Assembly (NCBI RefSeq): GCF_010119385.1 | Contig: NZ_VFIE01000030.1 | Span: forward strand, 1-49,918 | Length of the DNA stretch: 49,918 bases | Origin: Nesterenkonia haasae | GTDB lineage: Bacteria > Actinomycetota > Actinomycetes > Actinomycetales > Micrococcaceae | Reading direction: 5' to 3' | Shown: positions 26,351 through 34,035 of the stretch, in pieces | Layout of the letters: each line of letters begins with the position of its first letter | Numbering within the stretch: the stretch's first letter is position 1 | Position numbers and translations under genes: made by a program | The notes under the pieces: generated by a model | Told to the model about the DNA's origin: nothing | Databases searched by the model: none | The model's input: the letters and a program-made list of their open reading frames with translations, nothing else

Positions 26351-27199
26351 CTAGCGCGAAATCTGGACTGCGGAGCCAGCGACGACGACCCGAGCAGCGT
26401 GCTCATCAACCCGCACCTCCAGCCGACTGGGCCGCCCCATGTCTTCACCCTGCAACACCGTAAGCTCCCGGACGCCCTGGATACGCCCAAGTGAGCGCAG
26501 ATAACCACCGAATGCGGCGGCCGCGGCACCTGTGGCCGGATCCTCCACCACCCCACCCACTGGAAAGGGGTTCCGTGAGTGGAAGATCTGCCCGTTTTCT
26601 GGCCAGATCAGTTGCATCGTGGTCCACCCCTGGTCACTCATCACGGCTTTGAGCGTTTCAAAGTCATAGTCCAAATCCGCCAGGCGTTCGCGAGTCGCCG
26701 CGACCAGAATAAGATGCTTCTCCCCACCGAACGCCTCATGAGCGGGAAATTCGCCTGACAAGTCGCCGGCGGACCAGCCCAGAGCAGCCAGGGCCGCGCG
26801 AACCTGCTGCGCTTCCGCGGGTCGGCTCCAGGTCTCCACGCTGGTCAGCGCTGCACGGAGCACACCATGGACCTGCTCAGTCTTCACCTCTATGCGGCCA
26901 GCGCGGGTTTCAAACACCACATCACCCACCCCCTCGCGCTCAGCCAGCGCGACGGCGGTCGCGATGGTGGCGTGCCCACAGAACGCCACTTCCGCCAAAG
27001 GGCTGTAATACCGAAGGGAAAATTCCGCGGGGCCCGAACCTGGCTCGACGAAAGCCGTCTCGGAATACCCCACCTCTGCGGCGATGCGTTGCCTGTCCTC
27101 TACCGGAATGTCCAAAGCGTCAAGAACGACGCCGGCTGGATTTCCTCCGTCAGGCTCAGTAGTGAATGCGGAGTAGCGAAGTGTTTCGACCATGCTCAT
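26351..27199 (-). CDS. PhzF-family isomerase
   Basis: PhzF-like epimerase/isomerase of 282 aa (two-domain diaminopimelate-epimerase fold). The catalytic Glu47 is in GYSETAFV, with the conserved EPDGGNPAGVV near the N-terminus, FCGHATIA and the C-terminal DPATGAAAAAFGGYL. The family includes phenazine biosynthesis PhzF and many uncharacterised housekeeping homologues; no phenazine genes lie nearby, so a phenazine role is not supported. It is transcribed divergently from a LysR gene 78 nt away that probably controls it. Confidence 0.9.
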   Translation of the reverse strand: MSMVETLRYSAFTTEPDGGNPAGVVLDALDIPVEDRQRIAAEVGYSETAFVEPGSGPAEFSLRYYSPLAEVAFCGHATIATAVALAEREGVGDVVFETRAGRIEVKTEQVHGVLRAALTSVETWSRPAEAQQVRAALAALGWSAGDLSGEFPAHEAFGGEKHLILVAATRERLADLDYDFETLKAVMSDQGWTTMQLIWPENGQIFHSRNPFPVGGVVEDPATGAAAAAFGGYLRSLGRIQGVRELTVLQGEDMGRPSRLEVRVDEHAARVVVAGSAVQISR

Positions 27200-27217
27200 G
27201 AGTCTCCCTCCACATAC

Positions 27218-27268
27218 CTATCGTTTCAAGTGATAGTTTTTGATGGCTGTCATCGAAGAAACCGATAG
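27218..27268. promoter_or_regulatory. Inverted repeat between phzF-like and lysR genes (candidate operator)
   Basis: In the 78-nt divergent intergenic region CTATCGTTTC (27218-27227) is mirrored by GAAACCGATAG (27258-27268), apart from one extra base, and a further GATAG lies at 27232-27236. Paired half-sites in a divergent LysR intergenic region are the classical arrangement for LysR control of both promoters. Binding itself is an inference. Confidence 0.55.
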
Positions 27269-27277
27269 CCTGTAGAG

Positions 27278-28270
27278 ATGGATACGGCACTTCTTGAGAC
27301 CTTCCTCGCTGTTGCGCGGTGGCGCACGTTCACTGCTGCAGCTGAGGAACTCCATGTGGCTCAATCAACAGTGACGGCTCGGGTGCAGTTGCTGGAGCGT
27401 GAACTGGGCGTGCAGTTGTTCGAACGCACTCCGACGGGCACACATCTGACAGAAGCCTCAGCGAGAATCCGCGATCAGGCACAACACATTCTCGATCTGC
27501 AGCAGGCAATGGTCCGCAGCAGTCGGGGCAGGGGCACAGAGGCTCAAGGCGGCGTCGTCGTGGGTGCACCAGAGTCGATATGCGCGTATCGGCTGCCTGC
27601 CGTGGTGGCGGCGGTGCGCCGTTCCTATCCGCTGATCGACATCCATCTGGTGCCATCCGGTACCTCATCGGCGGCGCGCGGGGTCTCTGACCGGCGGCTT
27701 GACATTGGGTTAGTGCTGGATGCGGCCTCGGAGGAATCACGGCTGGAGAGCGTGGAGATCGGCCAGGAGCGCGTCGCGGTGTTCGCCCCCTTCGGCCATC
27801 CGCTTACTGGTGCCGATGGCTTGGAGTGGGCGGCACTGAGGAAGGAAACGTTCTACCTGTTGGAGGAGGGGTGCAGCTACTCAGACCGACTGTTGAAGGA
27901 ACTCTCGGAGGCACTTCCGGCAGCGCCGAGAGTGACCAGATTCGGCAGCATTGAGGCGGCTCGAGCATGCGTCGAGGCCGGGCTGGGTCTGACTGTTCTG
28001 CCGACTGTGGCCTGCACCGCCAGCGAACGTGAACATCGCGTGGCCCGGGTCTCTGGGCTCCCTCGGCCCGAGGAGCCTCTCCGGATGATCACTGATCCGC
28101 GGCGAGCAATGCCCCTGGCGGTGCAGCGCGTAATGGAAACCATCACCGCGGTGGCGTCGTCGACCCAGGCGCCGACGGAAGACCTGGTTCCTGCTCATGA
28201 CTGCGGGACCCCTGAGCCAGAACCACCAGCCCAGCGGCAAGCGCCAGGAGGCCGTAGAGGAAGGCGCTGA
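27278..28270 (+). CDS. LysR-family transcriptional regulator
   Basis: LysR-type regulator of 330 aa. The N-terminal winged helix-turn-helix covers residues about 3-62 (FLAVARWRTFTAAAEELHVA, then STVTARVQLLEREL, then LFERTPTGTHLT). A periplasmic-binding-protein-like effector domain follows from about residue 90 to 285. The C-terminal 40 residues (Pro/Gln/Arg rich) extend beyond the usual LysR length and are encoded entirely within the 128-nt antisense overlap with the convergent MFS gene. Divergent from the PhzF gene, its likely target. The effector is unknown. Confidence 0.92.
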   Translation: MDTALLETFLAVARWRTFTAAAEELHVAQSTVTARVQLLERELGVQLFERTPTGTHLTEASARIRDQAQHILDLQQAMVRSSRGRGTEAQGGVVVGAPESICAYRLPAVVAAVRRSYPLIDIHLVPSGTSSAARGVSDRRLDIGLVLDAASEESRLESVEIGQERVAVFAPFGHPLTGADGLEWAALRKETFYLLEEGCSYSDRLLKELSEALPAAPRVTRFGSIEAARACVEAGLGLTVLPTVACTASEREHRVARVSGLPRPEEPLRMITDPRRAMPLAVQRVMETITAVASSTQAPTEDLVPAHDCGTPEPEPPAQRQAPGGRRGRR

Positions 28271-29597
28271 ACCCCATGGCGGATTCCATAGCCTCGGCCT
28301 GGCTGTACCCGTAGATCGATTCGAGGTGCAGCGCGAACGTCCCCAGCGCGGCGATGCCAGCTCCGGCTCCGAGCGCGAAGGCGCTCTCTTGGATCGCGCC
28401 AGCATCAGCTGTCCGGATGGTAGGCGCAGAACTCATGAGCATATGAGAGGCGACTGCCATGACAGCTCCTGCACCGAGGCCCAGGAGCAATAGTCCGGAG
28501 GGGTTCTCTGTTGGCGGCAGGGCGATGAGGACCAGCGCGCCCATGGTGGCGACTATGAACCCGGCGACCATAGTGTGCGCGCCGGAGACCCAACGTCGCA
28601 GCGCAGGCGCAAGAACGCCGCCGAGGACGCTGGCAGCAGCCAGTGGGAGCAGCGCGAGGCCGGCATCTGTGGGCGACTGTCCGCCCACCACTTGCACCTG
28701 TTGACTGAGAAGGTAGAGAGTCCCATTGAACAGGCCTGTCGTAGCGGCGATGCTCAGGGCGCAGACCGCCAGCAGGGGGTTCCGGAAGAGCGCAATGTCC
28801 AGGTAGGGCCGGCTCAGTCTCCTCTGCCGCAGACAGAATCCGAGAAGAGCAACCAGTCCGACGCCGAGGAGCGCCACTGCGTTGACGCTTGAGTGCTCCT
28901 GGGCCACCGATTTCAGAGCCAGGATGAGCGCCATGATGGTGATTGTGGAAGCGACCATGCTGAGGGGATCGAGGCTCGGCGGATCCTGGTTCTTCGATTC
29001 TGGAAGCACCGCAAGCGCGGCGAGAAGTGCGAGTCCAAGCACGGGGACATTCATCCAAAAGACCCAGTTCCAGGTGAGGCTCTCCACGATGAACCCTCCG
29101 ATCAGCGGGCCCAGGCCGATCCCGGCGCTGAAACTTGCCACCCACAGGCCATATGCAAAACCGCGGGACCTGGCCGTGGGAAATGACACGCGGATGATCG
29201 CGACTGTTCCCGCAATCAGCATTGCGGCACCGATGCCCTGTCCGATCCTTCCTGCTATCAAGAACTCCGCACCGGGAGCCGCACCAGCGATGACCGCACT
29301 CACTACCGCGAGGGCAAGCCCGGTGGAGTACCAGAGTTTCCTCCCCAACCGATCAGCGAGCACGGCACTGGGAATCATCGCCACACCGGTCGCAAGCGCG
29401 TAGATGTCGGCTGTCCACAGCGTCTGTAGTGGGCCCAGTCCGAGCTCTGAGCTCATCACCGGCAACGCGACCACGACCTTTGTCATGTCGCTTCCCCCCA
29501 GAGTGAGCACCACTGTGAAGATCAGCAGGATGGCGGTCAGCCGCTTCACTGTGAGCGGCGGATGGGGCTGGGGCGCTGTATGAGGTGAAGGTGCCAT
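28143..29597 (-). CDS. MFS transporter, DHA2-like drug exporter
   Basis: Proton-coupled exporter of 484 aa with about 14 spans. The motif A loop reads LADRLGRKLWYST (near residue 83) and the antiporter-type motif C is ASFSAGIGLGPLIGG (near 156); WNWVFWMNVPV is typical of the QacA/SmvA/EmrB branch. The N-terminus has a short Pro/His-rich cytosolic tail. Its last about 42 codons overlap the convergent LysR gene. A second LysR regulator at 29670 diverges from it and may control it. Substrates could be cationic drugs or dyes, not determinable here. Confidence 0.92.
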   Translation of the reverse strand: MAPSPHTAPQPHPPLTVKRLTAILLIFTVVLTLGGSDMTKVVVALPVMSSELGLGPLQTLWTADIYALATGVAMIPSAVLADRLGRKLWYSTGLALAVVSAVIAGAAPGAEFLIAGRIGQGIGAAMLIAGTVAIIRVSFPTARSRGFAYGLWVASFSAGIGLGPLIGGFIVESLTWNWVFWMNVPVLGLALLAALAVLPESKNQDPPSLDPLSMVASTITIMALILALKSVAQEHSSVNAVALLGVGLVALLGFCLRQRRLSRPYLDIALFRNPLLAVCALSIAATTGLFNGTLYLLSQQVQVVGGQSPTDAGLALLPLAAASVLGGVLAPALRRWVSGAHTMVAGFIVATMGALVLIALPPTENPSGLLLLGLGAGAVMAVASHMLMSSAPTIRTADAGAIQESAFALGAGAGIAALGTFALHLESIYGYSQAEAMESAMGFSAFLYGLLALAAGLVVLAQGSRSHEQEPGLPSAPGSTTPPR

Positions 29598-29655
29598 GCC
29601 CCCAGTTCACCGAGACTCAAAGCTGACGTCCAGGTTCACTTAGTCCAAGTAATCG

Positions 29656-29670
29656 TGCACTATAAGTGCA
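29656..29670. promoter_or_regulatory. Perfect palindrome at the start codon of the second lysR gene
   Basis: TGCACT-ATA-AGTGCA (6-bp arms, 3-nt centre) ends on the A of the ATG at 29670, within the 72-nt divergent region between MFS and LysR genes. A bound protein would block transcription initiation or elongation, so autoregulation is plausible. A second, weaker repeat ACTT-n5-AAGT lies at 29638-29650. Confidence 0.5.
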
Positions 29671-30593
29671 TGATTGATTCGCGATTGCAGCTGCTGGTGG
29701 CTGTCTGTGAGTACGGCACCGTGACCGCGGCCGCAGAGGTACTGTTCCGCAGCCCTTCAGGCGTCTCCCGCCAGATCAAGCAGCTCGAGGCAGAGTTGGA
29801 TCTTGACCTGTTGGAGCACGAGGGACGCCGGGTGAAGTTGACCCCTGCCGGTCAGCGGCTGGTAGAACATACCCGGGCGTTGAATGCGCAGTGGGAGTCT
29901 GCGCTCAGCGACACTGCTGCCGCAGCTACGCAGTTATGTGGGCCCATCAATATCGGGGGGTTCGCCACTGTTCTGACCTCGGTGGTCACTCCTGCGGTGG
30001 CTAGCCTGGGTACCGCTCACCCCCTCGTGAAACCCGTGGCTAAGGAGATCTACTCACAGGACATTTCCAAGGCGCTCGAAACGGGGGTGATTGATGTGGG
30101 ACTGTTCGTGGCCGATGAATCCACCAGCCGGATGCCCAGTTACCTAGAGGTGGTCGACTTTATGGAGGATCCCATCGATCTGCTGGTGCCGGCGGATCAC
30201 CCCTTCGCTGATTATGCTGAGATCCAGCTGGAACAAGCACGTCACGAGGAGTGGATCACTGGACTGCCGCACCAGGATTCGTATAAGGAGCTCTACGCAG
30301 CCACCCGTTCCGCTGGATACGCACCCCGGAGCAGTCACTACGCACAGGACCTCGCCGCCACCTCCGCCCTTGTGGCGGCGGGACTGGGCATATCGGCCGT
30401 GCCGCGCATCGCGCAGAACATCACTCATCCGCAGGTGCGCAGAATCCCACTGGCCGGACAGCACCGGCCGCATCGGCGGATCATGCTCACCCTGCGCTCC
30501 GGTTCCCGGAACAACCCGCGGATCGATGCGGCGATCGCCGCCTTGGAGGCCTCCCGGGCGAAAGTGGGCGCTTCTGGCTCGAGCCAAAGTTGA
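29670..30593 (+). CDS. LysR-family transcriptional regulator
   Basis: LysR-type regulator of 307 aa from the ATG at 29670 (a GTG five codons earlier is also in frame). The helix-turn-helix reads LLVAVCEYGTVTAAAEVLFR then PSGVSRQIKQLEAEL and LLEHEGRRVKLTPAGQRLVE. A substrate-binding-like domain runs from about residue 90 to 290. No Shine-Dalgarno is visible, so the mRNA could be leaderless. It is divergent from the DHA2-type exporter and lies 50 nt upstream of the esterase gene on the same strand, so either may be regulated by it. Confidence 0.91.
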   Translation: MIDSRLQLLVAVCEYGTVTAAAEVLFRSPSGVSRQIKQLEAELDLDLLEHEGRRVKLTPAGQRLVEHTRALNAQWESALSDTAAAATQLCGPINIGGFATVLTSVVTPAVASLGTAHPLVKPVAKEIYSQDISKALETGVIDVGLFVADESTSRMPSYLEVVDFMEDPIDLLVPADHPFADYAEIQLEQARHEEWITGLPHQDSYKELYAATRSAGYAPRSSHYAQDLAATSALVAAGLGISAVPRIAQNITHPQVRRIPLAGQHRPHRRIMLTLRSGSRNNPRIDAAIAALEASRAKVGASGSSQS

Positions 30594-30643
30594 TGGACAT
30601 CACATAGAGTGAGCAGACCTGTCATGTCATGAGGAGGACATCC

Positions 30644-31615
30644 GTGAGTGCCTATCCCACACCACCATGGGACCCGGAACTGGTTGAGGCGGCCAACGCC
30701 CGTGCCGCTATGCCTCCGATCTCGCTGGAGACTCTCGAGGAGAAACGCCGCACCATGGTGGACGGCGCGCCCGACGAGCCGGTACCTGACCTCACTGCCG
30801 GCGGAAGGGTCTTGGTGGAGGACCGTACAGTCCCCGGGCCCTATGGCGATCCGGACATCACCGTGCTGATCCTCCGGCCAGCCGCCGCGCCCACCACCCG
30901 CGCCGGGATCTACTACGTCCACGGTGGTGGCATGATGATGGGGACTCGCCGCAACGGGGTCGATGCCATGGTTGGCTTTGCGGCCGAAGGTCTCGCGACC
31001 GTCATATCAGTGGAGTATCGGCTTGCGCCGGAGAACCCGCACCCCGCACCCGTTCAGGATTGTTACGCCGGGTTGGTGTGGGTCGCGCAGAATGCTGCGG
31101 AGCTCGGCATTGACGCAGATCGTCTGATGATCGTCGGGGCCAGCGCGGGCGGCGGCCTTGCAGCCGGCACTGCTCTCATGGCCCGGGACCTCAGTTATCC
31201 GGCGCTGTCCCACCAGGTGCTCATGGCCCCTATGCTCGATGACCGATTGGAGACACCAAGCAGTCAGATGTTGGACGGCGAAGGATTTTGGGACCGGCAT
31301 GAAAACCTCGTCGGGTGGACCGCCCTGTTGGGCTCCCACTGCGGCGGACCGGACGTCTCTCCCTATGCAGCCCCAGCACGGGCGGAGGACTTGTCGGGTC
31401 TGCCGCGCACCTACCTTGACTGCGGGTCTTCTGAGACGTTCCGGGACGAGATTCTCACCTACGCTCAGCGGCTCTCAGGGGCAGGAATCAGCGTTGATCT
31501 GCACATGTGGGGCGGTGGCTTCCATGGTTTCGACTCGATTGCACCGGAGGCGCTGGTTTCCCGGACTGCGACGGCCGTGCGTGAGGCATTCATCCGCAGA
31601 GCGTTGAAAGAGTAG
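30644..31615 (+). CDS. Alpha/beta hydrolase, hormone-sensitive-lipase (HSL/type IV) family
   Basis: Carboxylesterase of 323 aa. From the GTG at 30644, preceded by AGGAGG at the right distance, the oxyanion motif is H93-GGG (YYVHGGGMMM), the nucleophile is Ser168 in GASAGG, the acid is probably Asp268 (ETFRDE) and the base is His294 (GGFHGFD). The ATG at 30629 overlaps the Shine-Dalgarno itself and is rejected. There is no signal peptide. It follows the LysR gene on the same strand. The substrate is an unknown short-chain ester. It is the last intact gene before the decayed accessory zone. Confidence 0.92.
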   Translation: MSAYPTPPWDPELVEAANARAAMPPISLETLEEKRRTMVDGAPDEPVPDLTAGGRVLVEDRTVPGPYGDPDITVLILRPAAAPTTRAGIYYVHGGGMMMGTRRNGVDAMVGFAAEGLATVISVEYRLAPENPHPAPVQDCYAGLVWVAQNAAELGIDADRLMIVGASAGGGLAAGTALMARDLSYPALSHQVLMAPMLDDRLETPSSQMLDGEGFWDRHENLVGWTALLGSHCGGPDVSPYAAPARAEDLSGLPRTYLDCGSSETFRDEILTYAQRLSGAGISVDLHMWGGGFHGFDSIAPEALVSRTATAVREAFIRRALKE

Positions 31616-31634
31616 GCGCCAGCGACCGCGCGAG

Positions 31635-31656
31635 AGAGCGGCTGACGGTGCCTGGT
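31635..31656 (+). repeat. 22-bp direct repeat, left copy
   Basis: Matches 38258-38279 at 21 of 22 positions (difference C/T at the 17th base), same orientation. Each copy starts 20-24 nt after a stop codon. The right copy directly precedes an IS481-type transposase stub, so this left copy is probably a relic end of the same insertion sequence. Confidence 0.65.
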
Positions 31657-31748
31657 CGAGTCCGCGCTGCGTCGAGCCTGCCTGTTCAAGCGACGCAAGG
31701 ATTTACCCAGAGGGGACCACCAGCCACCGTTCGGCTGGGGGAAACCAC

Positions 31749-31841
31749 ATGAACAAGAATATTTTTGTCCTTGGTCTTGACGCCCTCAACCACAAGGCTC
31801 TGCAGCAGGTCCCGGGAGCCCGGCAGAGAAGTCGTCATTGA
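31749..31841 (+). pseudogene. N-terminal stub of an ATP-grasp protein
   Basis: A 30-codon reading frame starts MNKNIFVLGLDALNHKALQQ and stops shortly after. The opening beta strand FVLGLD followed by N..K.LQQVP resembles the start of actinobacterial ATP-grasp (carboxylate-amine ligase-like) proteins as I recall them. GGGGG lies about 7 nt before the ATG. The remainder of the gene is missing: the frame ends at a TGA and hydrolase-like sequence in another frame begins at about 31838. This looks like the left half of a deletion junction. Assignment from such a short segment is tentative. Confidence 0.45.
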
Positions 31842-32594
31842 TCGAACCGTGCTGGCCCCGTCCGCGCATCGAGCATGTCCGGCATTCCCTGGGCCGGCAC
31901 AGCATCCGGCCGCCCGATGACCCTAAACCCAGTCCTGAGGTGAGCATCCAGTTTCCGCTCTCAGGGGGCAGTTCGGTGGCAAATGGTGCTCCTACAACGC
32001 GCCACCAGACCTTTCGTACGATCAGCGCGAGGAGGACGGCGGGGCGATGATCTTCGACACCGAACCGTTGACCGAAAGGCTCGAGCTGTTAGGCGCTCCC
32101 TCGTCGAGCTGAGGTTATCAGTGGATCAGCCCGTGGCCCCAGTTCCTGTGCGGCTTTCCGATGTCGCGCCCGAGGATAAATCTTTCATTCCACGTTCCGG
32201 AGAGCCCGAAGGAGCACCGCCGCTGCACACCGATCAGATCCACCCCGGAGAGCAGGACTGGACGGTCTCACCGAACCTAGTTGAGCTTTCGGGCACTTTG
32301 GAAGTGGTCAAAGATCCCGGCGTAGTACGTTTCGAGGACATCGACCTCGATGTGACTCGCCGAGCACATGAGCGGTACAGCTTTACAGACAGGGACTTCA
32401 ACTCCGTGCGCGGCGAGACTCACTGGATCATGGACTTCGCACGTCGCGATTGGCAAGTGGAGATCCGGACCAAGACGGTCCTGAGCTCCACACCGAAGGA
32501 GTACCACGTCTACGCCGAGCTGGACGCTTACGAGGGCCAGCGACGCGGCGCCTCCAAGACCTGGGACTCAAGAATCCCCCGCGACCACACCTGA
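31838..32594 (+). pseudogene. CocE/NonD-family hydrolase, 3' remnant with frameshifts and internal deletion
   Basis: Three frames join into one C-terminal CocE/NonD (X-Pro dipeptidyl-peptidase S15 type) sequence. Frame one gives RIEHVRHSLGRHSIRPPDDP and IQFPLSGG. After loss of a base in the G-run near 31970, the next frame gives KWCSYNAPPDLSYDQREEDG and IFDTEPLTERLELLGAP. A second lost base near 32096 leads into ELRLSVDQPVAPVPVRLSDV. After DVAPEDKS the family normally continues for several dozen residues, but here it jumps to GEPEGAPPLHTDQ, so an internal segment is deleted. The end, DFNSVRGETHWIMDFARRDW and AELDAYEGQ to IPRDHT, matches the family C-terminus. The N-terminal catalytic domain is absent, so it is non-functional. 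Confidence 0.7.
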
Positions 32595-33292
32595 CGTGTC
32601 GACGAGAGCATAAGTTGCTGCGAATACCGGCCCTCTTGGACGTCGAAGCTAGTCATTGGAGCCTTCCCGCCGGCGGAGGTGATGATCTGCTGGGCCCGTG
32701 TGCGTGGTTTGATGTTGCGGCGATTGGGCGTTCTCTTCAGGATGTCGATCGATTCCTCTTGGTTGCGCCGGTTTGCCCCATCATGATGCCCGCAGCCAGG
32801 TCAGTTGTGGTGGGTGATTCCATCGCGATTCGGCGGTCCTGGGCGGAAACTGCATCGTGATTTTGAAAGCCCGGGTTCGACGGTGTAAAAAATCATGGCA
32901 GCGCGGGCGACGACAATGTTCCTCCAAGTCCGCTTGAGGACCATACCGCACCGCACTCGACGTTCTACGGAGAGGTGTTTCACAGCCAGCTGCATGATCG
33001 AGTTGAGCACTCGGAAGATATCTTTTTCTTCGATAAGGATCTAGTGGAGTTCGCTGGAAAGATCAAGGGGATTGTCAGAGGCAACCATGCAACTATGGCT
33101 GGCTCCGGCCTGTTGGTGTCCGCCTCAAAGTCGGTGGCAGGTTCCAGCTCACGGTACGCGCCTAGGAAACCACCTTTCGGCGAGCAGAACAGGCACACAT
33201 CTGAGCCGGGCGGCACCGATTTCACGGTCCGTTTATCGCATCAGTTCATAGGCTTGAGAAGTCAGATAATTCCACGAGATCGGAGTCCCCAC
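32595..33292. other. Region without a recognised gene (698 nt)
   Basis: No known gene was recognised on either strand. A plus-strand frame open from 32975 runs in frame into the VOC gene and encodes FFDKDLVEFAGKIKGIV, which looks protein-like but which I cannot place. It may be another truncated remnant. CGGAG near 33280 is probably the ribosome binding site of the VOC gene. Confidence 0.4.
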
Positions 33293-33835
33293 ATGACTGA
33301 ATCACCCATCCGCCCCCTGCTGCATCAGGTCCACCACTTCGGCTATGTCGTCGACGACCTAAAGGTCGCTGTCGATCACGCCGTACGAACGACCGGAGCA
33401 GGCCCGTTTTTCTTCGCCGAACACGTCCAACTCGGCGAAGTGACAAGTGGGGGGAAACCCGCCCTCTTCGACCATTCCAGCGCCATCGGTCAGCTCGGTG
33501 ACGTGCGCATCGAGTTCATGATCATCCACGACTCTGCACCGAGTGCTGTTCGAGAAGCTCTGGCTGTACCCGGCACGCCCCGGCTGCACCACGTCGCGTG
33601 GGCCGTCGAAGACTGGGATGATGTGGTCGCCACGCTCGAAGCCGAAGGCGCGCCCTCATACATGCAGGCCAGATTCGGCACGATGCACACCTCTTACCAC
33701 GACGCCTCGGACCTCTTTGGTCACCACATCGAGGTCCACCATCGGACGCCGGACTTCGAGGCCTTCTTCCAGATGGTGGAGGACGCGAGCATCAACTGGG
33801 ACGGCAGCGACGCGTTCCGCGCGCTGTCGCTGTAG
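33293..33835 (+). CDS. VOC-superfamily protein (glyoxalase_4-like)
   Basis: Protein of 180 aa with two beta-alpha-beta-beta-beta modules. Candidate metal ligands are the His in LLHQVHHFGYVVDDL, the Glu in VRIEFMIIH, His in RLHHVAWAVEDWDD and Glu in HHIEVHHR. It resembles methylmalonyl-CoA epimerase/lactoylglutathione-lyase-type single-chain VOC proteins found in catabolic clusters; the reaction is not assignable. The ATG at 33293 follows CGGAG by 7 nt. The frame extends upstream to 32975 with no family homology. It lies isolated among remnants, followed by a hairpin at 33887. Confidence 0.85.
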   Translation: MTESPIRPLLHQVHHFGYVVDDLKVAVDHAVRTTGAGPFFFAEHVQLGEVTSGGKPALFDHSSAIGQLGDVRIEFMIIHDSAPSAVREALAVPGTPRLHHVAWAVEDWDDVVATLEAEGAPSYMQARFGTMHTSYHDASDLFGHHIEVHHRTPDFEAFFQMVEDASINWDGSDAFRALSL

Positions 33836-33886
33836 AGGACGCCCTGACTCCTGACGAGGATCGTAGCGCCGCGACACTGAGCAATG

Positions 33887-33903
33887 CGGACCCCCGGGGT
33901 CCG
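33887..33903 (+). terminator. GC-rich hairpin after the VOC gene
   Basis: CGGACCCC (33887-33894) and GGGGTCCG (33896-33903) form a near-perfect palindrome around one C, followed by TCTTGTG. It could act as a weak rho-independent terminator for the VOC gene, although the T-run is poor. Confidence 0.45.
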
Positions 33904-34035
33904 TCTTGTGAAACCGGGAGAGATGAGCCAGGGAATGCACAAGACCGGATGGGAGTTGCCGTTGTGAGCGGGCCATTACTGGCCCCTCACTGACATGTCT
34001 CATGACGTCCAGGTCCGCAGAGGAGCACCAGGCAA

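Noticed and set aside
26351-27199. Phenazine biosynthesis role for the PhzF protein
   Set aside because: No other phenazine gene nearby, and most PhzF-like proteins belong to unrelated pathways.
32975-33292. N-terminal extension of the VOC protein
   Set aside because: Not part of the VOC fold. May be a fortuitous open frame or another remnant, so the VOC start was set at 33293.
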